Shown: positions 57,389 to 64,000 of the stretch, piece by piece
Layout: each line of letters opens with the position of its first letter
Position numbering within the stretch: position 1 is the first letter of the stretch
Assembly: GCA_034521575.1 (NCBI GenBank)
Contig: JAXHMJ010000001.1
Span: 62,001-126,000, forward strand
Length of the DNA stretch: 64,000 nucleotides
Direction: 5' to 3'
Source: a candidate division KSB1 bacterium
Lineage (GTDB): Bacteria > Zhuqueibacterota > Zhuqueibacteria > Residuimicrobiales > Krinioviventaceae
Program-made: the position numbers and the translations under genes
The notes under the pieces: model-generated
Told to the model about the DNA's origin: nothing
Database searches by the model: none
What the model saw: the letters and a program-made list of their open reading frames with translations, nothing else

Positions 57389-57764
57389 TTACAGGATGTG
57401 GATAACCGGAATTGCATACAATACGCTGCCAATTACGAACAAAACAAGCAGAATCCACGAAAACAGTCTGTGTAAGGTAAAAAACACAATCTGTTGCACC
57501 GCGCGCAACAGCCAGAACAGACTGATCCCTGCTAATAAAGCTGATCCCAAATCTGTTGTAAGCAACTCTAAAGTGTGAAACAGGGACAGGTAAGCAAACA
57601 AAAAGAAAACAAACGTCAGACACAGATTCAATATCTGCATGATATTGCGGTTGATAACCGTCAGCGAGGTCCTGTTTCCAGCCGAATAAATTCCAGAACA
57701 GGAGATGAAACACACCAAAGGCTATATGAAAAATACTTCCGATGATGATCAACAGGTTATTCAT
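57389..57764 (-). CDS. Small integral membrane protein (frameshifted)
   Basis: The N-terminal part MNNLLIIIGSIFHIAFGVFHLLFW (frame 1, from 57764) continues in another frame as ILNLCLTFVFFLFAYLSLFH, SALLAGISLFWLLRAVQQIVFF and WILLVLFVIGSVLYAIPVI. This gives about 125 residues with four membrane helices and a break near 57665-57675. Family not recognised. Confidence 0.6.
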
Positions 57765-57873
57765 GGTGATTGTCTTTTCCGGTTTCGAAAGTCAACAATG
57801 AATGAAATACTGTATCGATATCTCAACTGCGTGAGAAATAATGCGGAGGCTGTCACCTGCGCATGTTATCTAC

Positions 57874-59140
57874 TTACCTTTTCAAAGGTGTATATTCGAA
57901 ATTTTTAAAAACTACCCTGCCGTCACCAATGGAACACAGTCCGATTCTCAGACTCAAAAATCCGCTTAGAACGTTATGATGAAATCCGGACATTTCGAGC
58001 GAGTTTTTAATTTTAATCCAGGTGTCTCCGTCAACACTGTAATACATATCTACGATATTGTTTCGAGTTGACAAGACGAAGATAAGCATGATTTTCAATG
58101 ACATTTGTTTCAGTCGGAAACTGCCAGCCGCGCAGATTGGCCAGAATATTGTTCGGATCAGCCAGGATGCCGGAACAGGCGTCGTTGTTATAAAACAGCA
58201 CCAATCCGCCGACGGCGTCGCCTGTGATCCTCAATTCCACCTGTGCCATATAGGAATGATGCGACGGCACGCAGAGCAGGGGAGAGCTGTTTGCAACCGA
58301 TTGCCCTTTTCCCTTTATCATCAAATTCTGGTTTGCCACTTGAAACCGATCGGTGTCATACTCGCCAAAGAATTTCCAGTGCGGTCTCAGGATTGCTCCT
58401 GAAAAATCGTCACTCAGGGAAAATGCCTGTTCGGACGCTTGTCCGGCCGGGCGCTGGATGGGCTGGTCAATCTGAATGCTGTCCGGTATTTTATACCAGC
58501 CGTCGTCGGTCCATTCGATGGGTGCCAGCAGGGTCTGTCGTCCCATGTTATAGTGATCTTTTTCATATCCATGAAAAATCATCCACCAGCTTTCATCCTT
58601 TGCTTTGAACAGGGTCCCGTGTCCGACAGACCACCACCTGTCCAACCGATCCTCTGCTCTCGCAATAGGGTTATAGGGCGAATTTTCCCAGGGACCGAGA
58701 GGCGACCGGGAGCGCGCTGAAATGACCATATGGCCGGTCGGCGGACCTGATGTTCCGCCTTCAGCCACGGTCAGATAATAATACTCTCCGCGTTTGATCA
58801 GTTTGGGGCCTTCCAGACAGAAACATTCAATCGTCCATCGTATTTCACCAGATCCGGCGCCCACACCGAACCCACGTATTTGTGCAGTGCATTGGCAACC
58901 GAGAGTCCAGTTGATCAGATCTCTGGAATGCCAGATTAACAGTCCGGGATAATATTCGAACGAGGAATGCACCACATAGTAATCGTCCCCGTCCCGCAAA
59001 ATGCTCGGATCCGGGTAATCTCCCGGAAAAATGGGGTTCATAAATGTACTGTTATTGATCTGAGCCGGTTCGGTTTGATATTGCGCATGTGCTGAAAAGC
59101 AGATCAGAATAACGCATGCGAGCAGAATTTGTTTTTTCAT
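57874..59140 (-). pseudogene. Family 43 glycoside hydrolase, frameshifted and internally deleted
   Basis: The start MKKQILLACVILICFSAHAQ is a signal peptide, then NPIFPGDYPDPSI with the catalytic base Asp. After INWTLG the frame shifts: the natural continuation VANALHKYVGSVWAPDLVKYDG lies in another frame. From there the sequence jumps to ECFCLEGPKLIKRGEYYYL (general acid Glu), so about 100 residues of the propeller, including the pKa-modulating Asp, are gone. A C-terminal DUF1349-like domain follows, with a further frameshift near 58070-58090. It originally cleaved beta-xylosides or alpha-arabinosides. Confidence 0.8.
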
Positions 59141-59149
59141 GATAATTTC

Positions 59150-59330
59150 CTTTGCTAGAGTAGTTTTTTGTCAAGCGCAGTATCTTTTCAGCTTGTGCAT
59201 TCGCGAATGTGATTTTGCCTTGATGATCTAATAGTATAATGCCAATCGGACTGGCGTGCATGACTCGGTCCAGCAATTGCTGTAAACCAGGTTCGCGCAA
59301 TGATGGATTAAAGGGAATTTTCTTTAGCTC
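59150..59330 (-). pseudogene. PAS-domain fragment
   Basis: Sequence LDRVMHASPIGIILLDHQGKI then TFANAQAEKILRLTK on the minus strand matches the first strands of a PAS sensor domain. It ends abruptly in the promoter region of the GH43 remnant and has no own start. It is probably what is left of a sensor kinase or regulator. Confidence 0.7.
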
Positions 59331-59904
59331 TTGTCCGCCCAGCGCGGTGAAACAACCACGCCGATCCGAAAAAAAGGGCGGCAAAGAATCCATTCAGGAT
59401 CGATGTTTTCAACGGCTGCGTGGCGGCAAAGCCGGCGGCCAACGTGATGACGGAGACGATGAGGTGAGCGAGCGCTGTTGCGAACAACGCCCGGGCCATC
59501 CCGCGCGGGTGAAAACGCGCGAACAGGACGCCGATCATTCCGACGGCGAGTACTCCGAAATACATCAAGTTGGCATCGTTATGTTCGGCTCCGATGATCC
59601 CAACCGCTCCGTTGATCCATAGCAGCAAGACCGCGGCCGCAAGCGCCGCCGCAGCACCGGCTCGATACGCGGCGTTGACCGTTTTTCTTACAGCGAGCTC
59701 GAACGGGATACCAAAACCGAGAATAAGCGCCCCGATTAGTATAAAGTCTCTTGCCGTCCAGTTCACATTATCAGATATCTGCATGGCCAACAGAGGCAGC
59801 AGCAGAATGAGCCCCGCGACCGTCCAGGCCGCCATTCGCAAGCGGCTCCCGCCGCGACCCTCTCTGTTTTCTGTATTGTTCGCCAAGGTCTTGTTTGTGT
59901 TCAT
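59308..59904 (-). CDS. Hypothetical membrane protein, six predicted helices
   Basis: 198 residues with about six membrane helices (MAAWTVAGLILLLPLLAM, FILIGALILGFGIPFEL, AAAALAAAVLLLW, MYFGVLAVGMIGVLFARF, ALFATALAHLIVSVITLAAG, FFAALFFGSAWLF). Small, alanine-rich, with a basic tail (HRAGRTRAKENSL). No family assigned. Its end overlaps the PAS fragment in another frame. Confidence 0.75.
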   Translation of the reverse strand: MNTNKTLANNTENREGRGGSRLRMAAWTVAGLILLLPLLAMQISDNVNWTARDFILIGALILGFGIPFELAVRKTVNAAYRAGAAAALAAAVLLLWINGAVGIIGAEHNDANLMYFGVLAVGMIGVLFARFHPRGMARALFATALAHLIVSVITLAAGFAATQPLKTSILNGFFAALFFGSAWLFHRAGRTRAKENSL

Positions 59905-59967
59905 CGCGCCTCTATAAAAGTCATGCTTTGCACAGATGGATATGAGAGCAGGAAAGAGTTTAATAAA

Positions 59968-60813
59968 TTACAATTCTATATCCATACAACACTTTTTATA
60001 TTTTTTGCCACTGCCGCATGGACAGGGATCGTTGCGTCCTATTTCTTCGCCCGGCTTTTTAATTGTTGAGGCGTAATTCTTGAGCCGATAATATTTATAT
60101 AAATTTTTCATCAAATTATATCTCGCTTTAAACAATTCCCTTGTTTCATATTCATTTGAAAGTGTTTTCATGATTATTGAAGATCGTATGGGCAAACCGG
60201 CCTGTTCCTGCAGGCGCCATTTGTTTTCTCTGATATTATAAATTATATACATTTCCTCTCTTTCTTCTTCCATAAATGGAAATAGCATTTTGTTTCTCTG
60301 GTATCGAGAAATAAACAAATGTATATCGTTACAATTACAGTCGCTGCGAACACAATACATATCTTTTATCTTGAGTGCGACATCGTTGACATCAATTTGA
60401 AGGATCGGCCAGTAAGGCAGAACTTCATTGAACGCAATTAACAATCCCTCATTTTCAATTTCATGGCTTGGATACTGAATATCCAGGGATGATAAATCAG
60501 CTTGTTCTGTATAATAGTTTTTCCGTTCAAGATACAGTTCACTCAAAAATAGCCAATCATCAGCACTAAACTCATTGATTATTTCATGAAAACCGTTTTC
60601 GTTCTGATGGTTATCACTGTCTTTGGCAATCTCCATATTTAAAAGATCCAATTTGATGTCTTTTTGTTTTATTTTTTTGTCATTCATTTGATCTATAGAG
60701 AGATTGATGGCGCAACAGGTACATAACGGATTCGTACAAACGCTATAGTCCGCTGCAAAAAACCGGGAAGCGTCTTTGTATTCTATCCTGTTTATTGATT
60801 GTAGTTTGATCAT
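59968..60813 (-). CDS. SEC-C motif protein
   Basis: 281 residues. The C-terminus is [18 protein letters not shown], the SEC-C zinc motif (as in SecA). The N-terminal part has a second Cys cluster (CTNPLCTCC). The middle is mostly helical and has no known domain. SEC-C proteins are frequent in bacteria and usually unknown in function; a link to nucleic-acid or protein quality control is only inferred. AT-rich sequence compared with its neighbours. Confidence 0.85.
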   Translation of the reverse strand: MIKLQSINRIEYKDASRFFAADYSVCTNPLCTCCAINLSIDQMNDKKIKQKDIKLDLLNMEIAKDSDNHQNENGFHEIINEFSADDWLFLSELYLERKNYYTEQADLSSLDIQYPSHEIENEGLLIAFNEVLPYWPILQIDVNDVALKIKDMYCVRSDCNCNDIHLFISRYQRNKMLFPFMEEEREEMYIIYNIRENKWRLQEQAGLPIRSSIIMKTLSNEYETRELFKARYNLMKNLYKYYRLKNYASTIKKPGEEIGRNDPCPCGSGKKYKKCCMDIEL

Positions 60814-60896
60814 AAATTCCCGAAAATAAATGGTTTAAGAATTGCTGTAGTTGTTGGTTTGTGTAACTTTATATTCATATTCGGCCCGATTGCGTG

Positions 60897-61283
60897 TCAT
60901 TTCCCGCAGCACCGTTTGTACTTTTTTCCGCTATTGCAGGGACACGGCTCATTGCGTCCGGTGCCGGGATACTTTTTACCTTCCGGGGATGCCGCCGTGG
61001 GCGACTGCGCATCCAGCCCCGACATGCCGGGAAACATCTTGTGATGCAACGAGATCATGGGAGTGATAATCGGCTTTTGGAAAGAAGCAAACTCGGCATC
61101 GTCCATTTTGAGCTCGCGACGCAGTTGGGTGAGCATCTCTTCTCGCTTTGACTCGGGCGATAACGCTAGATTCCAGCACATCTGAGAGATTGACAGCGCT
61201 ATTTGCATCTGCTCATAGGAACCGTCCGTTTCCTCAAGCAGGGGTTGCGCGTACTTTAACATCGATTCTGCTATGACTCCCAT
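60897..61283 (-). CDS. Short SEC-C motif protein
   Basis: 128 residues ending GRNEPCPCNSGKKYKRCCGK. The N-terminal 90 residues are helical (SMLKYAQPLLEETDGSYEQMQIALSISQMCW). It is a second, stand-alone SEC-C protein beside the first, about 80 bp upstream of it. Function unknown. Confidence 0.85.
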   Translation of the reverse strand: MGVIAESMLKYAQPLLEETDGSYEQMQIALSISQMCWNLALSPESKREEMLTQLRRELKMDDAEFASFQKPIITPMISLHHKMFPGMSGLDAQSPTAASPEGKKYPGTGRNEPCPCNSGKKYKRCCGK

Positions 61284-61366
61284 ACCACTTTTCTCCTCTT
61301 GTCTGGTCGAATTGTTAGTTATTACTGCCTCAACACACTCTTAAATTTTTATAATCCTGCATTCAG

Positions 61367-62896
61367 TCAAGTGGGCAGTGCATAGTGAATTCCCACACCC
61401 GGACCGAGCGGTATCCCTAAAAGCAGCCAGACCACCAGGAGCAGAATCCAGGCAATCAGGAATGTAATGGAATAGGGGACCATGGTGGAAATGATGGTTC
61501 CGATCCCGGCTTTGGGATCATATTTCTGAACAAAGGCAATGATCAGCGCAAAGAAACTCATCATCGGCGAGATCACATTGGTCACACTGTCGCCAATGCG
61601 GTAGACCACCTGGGACAATTCCGGCGAATACCCCATGATCATAAACATGGGAATAAAAATGGGCGCCAGGATGGCCCATTTGGCGGATGCGCTGCCCATG
61701 AGCATATTGATAGCGGCGGAAAACAGGATGAACAGGATCATCATGGGAACCAGTCCGATGTTGAGCGACATCAGGAAATTGGCTCCCTTGACAGCCAGAA
61801 TAATTCCGAGATGGCTCCATTTGAAATAGGCCACAAACTGGGCTGCAAAAAACACGAGCACCAGGTAGGTGGAAAGCGTTTTCATGGAAGCGGACATGCC
61901 TTTTATCACATCCCCGTCGTTTTTAAAGGTGCCGGTGACAAACCCGTATGCAACGCCCATGGCTGCCGTGAGAACAAACAGCAGAGCGACCACGCCCCGG
62001 ATCAACGGTGAGCTGAGCACGCCGCCGTCGCTTCCCCGGAAAAAACCGTTTTCAGGAATGATCCCGATCAGAATGATGACGACCAGAACAATCAGCGTGA
62101 GCAGGGCAATCAGCAGTCCCTTTTTTTCCGTTTTTGACAGGGTGTCCAGGGATTCTTTTTGGTCCTTGTCTGGTTCATACTTGCCCAGTCTGGGTTCCAC
62201 AAGCTTTTCAGAAACGAGCGTGCCGGCGATAGCGATCACAAAGGTGGACGCGACCATAAAAAAATAATTGGCGGTGGGATTGACCGTATAGGCGGGATCC
62301 AGGATTCTGGCGGCTTCCTGGGACAAGCCGGCCAGCAGCGGATCAACCGTGCCCAACACCAGATTGGCGCTGAATCCGCCCGACACCCCGGCAAAGGCGG
62401 CGGCCATTCCCGCCACAGGATGCCGGCCCACTGCCAGAAAAATCACCCCGGCAAGCGGTATCAGCAACACATAGCCGACGGAAGAAGCGACATTCGACAG
62501 GATACCGGCTAAAACAATCACGAACGTCAATAACAGTCTGGGAGAATTCAGCACCAGCAGCCGAATGACCGCATTGATCAGTCCGCTTTGTTCGGCAATC
62601 CCGATCCCCAGCATGGCGACCAGTACAATTCCCAGCGGCGCAAAGCCCGTAAAGTTGTCCACCATGTTCAGCAGAATGCGGTGCATGCCGTCAATGGACA
62701 GGAGGTTGACCGGTTCGATAATGTCTTTGGTGCCCGGATGAACCACCTGCCATCCCCATTCATGGCCCACAGCCGACAGGATCAGTGTGGCCAGTGCAAA
62801 ACATGCAAACAATGTGGCCGGATGCGGCAGGGCATTGCCTGCCCGTTCCGTCCAGTTTAATAGTCGTTGAAAAACGCTTGTTTTGGGTTTAACCAT
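61367..62896 (-). CDS. abgT: AbgT-family transporter
   Basis: 509 residues from ATG 62896, with the preceding aaaagga as SD. The longer open frame from 63010 lacks an SD. AbgT proteins take up p-aminobenzoyl-glutamate in E. coli, and other members act as antibiotic efflux pumps. About 12 membrane helices are visible (VRLLVLNSPRLLLTFVIVLAG, VASSVGYVLLIPLAGVIFLAVG, etc.). The family sequences GHEWGWQVVHPGTKDI and GVSGGFSANLVLGTVDPLLAG are typical. A soluble linker DKDQKESLDTLSKTEKKG occurs in the middle. Confidence 0.9.
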   Translation of the reverse strand: MVKPKTSVFQRLLNWTERAGNALPHPATLFACFALATLILSAVGHEWGWQVVHPGTKDIIEPVNLLSIDGMHRILLNMVDNFTGFAPLGIVLVAMLGIGIAEQSGLINAVIRLLVLNSPRLLLTFVIVLAGILSNVASSVGYVLLIPLAGVIFLAVGRHPVAGMAAAFAGVSGGFSANLVLGTVDPLLAGLSQEAARILDPAYTVNPTANYFFMVASTFVIAIAGTLVSEKLVEPRLGKYEPDKDQKESLDTLSKTEKKGLLIALLTLIVLVVIILIGIIPENGFFRGSDGGVLSSPLIRGVVALLFVLTAAMGVAYGFVTGTFKNDGDVIKGMSASMKTLSTYLVLVFFAAQFVAYFKWSHLGIILAVKGANFLMSLNIGLVPMMILFILFSAAINMLMGSASAKWAILAPIFIPMFMIMGYSPELSQVVYRIGDSVTNVISPMMSFFALIIAFVQKYDPKAGIGTIISTMVPYSITFLIAWILLLVVWLLLGIPLGPGVGIHYALPT

Positions 62897-63224
62897 ATCC
62901 TTTTCAATCTTTTCGTGATGATTCTGATTATGGGTAAAATACGGCAACAAGCAGAAAAAGGCAAGGGCAAAGTCATTTCCCGGGAACTGATAAACCACAG
63001 AGGACTGCACCGGCGAATTGTTATGGCGCAGTTTTGCGAATCGACGATGGAATGTTTTGGATCGCCCGGAACCTTGATTCCGGAGGGGTGCGGGGAAAAG
63101 ACATCCGTTGCCAGAGTGCCGGTTAAAGACTTTTGCAGCTCAGTTTTGAATCATGGTTTTCATGCGCTGTCTACCGGGATGGAACAGGAGAAAAGAGGGG
63201 GATGGGGCGTCTTTTATTATTGAT
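62897..63224. other. Gene-free region with one copy of a direct repeat
   Basis: About 330 bp without a supported gene; a plus-strand open frame (62867-63223) has no recognisable protein. It includes the left copy (63060-63082) of the direct repeat described below. Confidence 0.5.
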
Positions 63225-63382
63225 CTCCGGGTATGATTAGCGGTATAATATTCCGCTTGTTTTGTCTATAGATTTTGAAATCGCTGTCTATTGTAAAAAT
63301 GATGCTATCATGGCACTTGTCATGTTTATTGAGATATGCGACCAACGGGCCGAGTGTCCACAATGACTCTTTTATTTTTCAT
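63225..63382 (-). pseudogene. PIN-domain toxin remnant (VapC-like), middle deleted
   Basis: Immediately after the antitoxin, the minus strand reads MKNKRVIVDT, then (after one extra base) GPLVAYLNKHDKCH, the PIN N-terminus with its first catalytic Asp. It jumps to DSIIFTIDSDFKIYRQNKR and IIPLIIPGDQ, the PIN C-terminus with IIFTIDSDF. Roughly 80 residues, with middle acidic residues, are gone. The toxin nuclease is therefore inactive. Confidence 0.75.
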
Positions 63383-63618
63383 TCACCATACCCTTGCAAA
63401 TACTCTTTATTCCCGGACAGGTTTCGAGGCGCCTCTACGCTCCCAGCCAGATCCTTTGTAAAATCTAAAAATGATCCTTCAAACCGGGGATCATCTTTGG
63501 AAAAATATTCCAAAAGCGCAATACGAACAATTTCAGATTTGCTCATTCCTTTGTTTTTAGCATAGGAATTGAGCTGTGCTTTCAATCCGTCCGGTACTTT
63601 GAATGTCAAAGTGTTCAT
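63379..63618 (-). CDS. Ribbon-helix-helix antitoxin (CopG-like)
   Basis: 79 residues. The N-terminal RHH fold shows TLTFKVPDGLKAQLNSYAKNKGMSKSEIVRIALLEYF, followed by an unstructured C-terminal tail that in such antitoxins blocks the toxin. The overlap with the PIN gene start is typical of a toxin-antitoxin operon. Confidence 0.85.
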   Translation of the reverse strand: MNTLTFKVPDGLKAQLNSYAKNKGMSKSEIVRIALLEYFSKDDPRFEGSFLDFTKDLAGSVEAPRNLSGNKEYLQGYGE

Positions 63619-63718
63619 GTTTTTACCTCATCAGATATTACTTTTATGACAATAAGGTAATATATTTTCTGTAAAAGTCAATTGTTTTTAAAACAGATCG
63701 CCCGGAACCTTGATTCCG

Positions 63719-64000
63719 TGTGGGTGCTGTAAAGCTACGGGATGTATATGCTGTCGGTGCGACGAATATGCAGAATCGATTTTAATGTATTTATTTTTGC
63801 ATTTCACACAATTGAGAATAATCAATTCAAAAAAACAGAAAAAATTCAATTTTTTATTGACAATACCGTTTCTTTTATCTACTTTTCTATTAGGGAGTTA
63901 AGAGAGGGAGATTCCAACTATTATAGGGATTTGATAATCTTGCCAAAAAAAAAGACATGTTCATTTGAAAAACTGTATCTTTTTGATATGGCGGTCACTC
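63719..64000. other. Intergenic end of window
   Basis: No gene found. It contains the promoter below, so the next gene is likely to the right of the window. Confidence 0.5.
63857..63885 (+). promoter_or_regulatory. Predicted sigma70 promoter toward the window's right edge
   Basis: TTGACA (63857-63862) and TACTTT (63880-63885) with a 17-bp spacer. Confidence 0.5.

Larger units (their letters stand above)
63060..63718. repeat. 23-bp direct repeats flanking the antitoxin/toxin pair
   Basis: gatcgcccggaaccttgatt plus ccg occurs at 63060-63082 and 63696-63718, identical. The similarity extends weakly over the next ten bases (gggtgc shared). The two copies bracket about 610 bp containing the antitoxin and the toxin remnant. 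Confidence 0.8.

Noticed and set aside
62867-63223. Plus-strand open frame before the antitoxin region
   Set aside because: No recognisable sequence and no SD; it covers the promoter side of the AbgT gene.
1-64000. tRNA or rRNA genes
   Set aside because: I saw no cloverleaf with the conserved GGTTCRA loop and no rRNA blocks. This was by eye, and a tRNAscan run would be decisive.

Overview
The window reads as a chromosomal segment of a Gram-negative bacterium of the Fibrobacteres-Chlorobi-Bacteroidetes (FCB) superphylum. It may belong to a Calditrichota/KSB1-like lineage, but the phylum is my inference. Supporting signs are secretion signals that end in ...AQ or ...GQ, a SecA of the Bacteroidetes/Chlorobi type (an LTDKG-like module in the PPXD and a C-terminal SEC-C zinc motif), an archaeal/eukaryal-type ProS, Smg/DUF494, HprK with mannose-type PTS proteins, a SpoIID-domain lipoprotein and an OmpA-like protein. 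I see no tRNA, rRNA or CRISPR array. One RNase P RNA gene is clear.

Layout. 1-9.8 kb: a plus-strand cluster of secreted glycan-degrading enzymes (tail of an unknown protein, GH3, an unclassified TIM-barrel-like protein, GH92 with an inserted LamG-like domain, an alpha/alpha-toroid-like protein). 10-32 kb: a compact housekeeping block on the plus strand: CdsZ-like zinc-ribbon protein, rnpB, recJ, ilvE, nusB, a giant secA, smg, a topA-like gene, a xer recombinase, hpf, hprK, PTS EIIA/EIIB, a Cys-rich unknown, proS, a zinc-ribbon protein, era and a SpoIID lipoprotein. 32-34.3 kb: a GlsB/YeaQ membrane protein between inverted repeats, then a complete IS1380-type element with a 5-bp target duplication. 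34.3-46 kb, minus strand: an Fe-S protein, a Fic protein, a LacI / radical-SAM activase / glycyl-radical-enzyme operon, a sulfatase remnant, a sulfotransferase and an APC permease with a C-terminal EIIA-like domain. 46-50.8 kb: a HAD mutase, a trehalose-phosphatase/GH65 fusion and a transketolase remnant. 51-64 kb: an OmpA-like protein, phosphatase and GH43 remnants, two tandem M14 peptidase-like proteins, SEC-C proteins, an AbgT transporter and an antitoxin with a remnant PIN toxin.

Most unusual points. (1) SecA would be about 2,067 residues once one base is corrected. It is expanded at two places by degenerate copies of modules that belong to the normal protein. (2) The only topA-like gene keeps the topoisomerase fold signatures but has lost the catalytic tyrosine and several Toprim and active-site residues. 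(3) A glycyl radical enzyme carries an apparent twin-arginine signal. (4) GH92 contains a LamG-like domain in circularly permuted order. (5) Two M14 peptidases are paired, one with all zinc ligands lost.

Sequence quality and decay. Many genes after 37 kb, and secA, contain single-base frameshifts, several in homopolymers. These may be consensus errors. Separately, at least four genes between 42 and 63.5 kb are N- and C-terminal stubs joined across a missing middle, and two more are truncated, which looks like deletion scarring of an accessory region (or misassembly).
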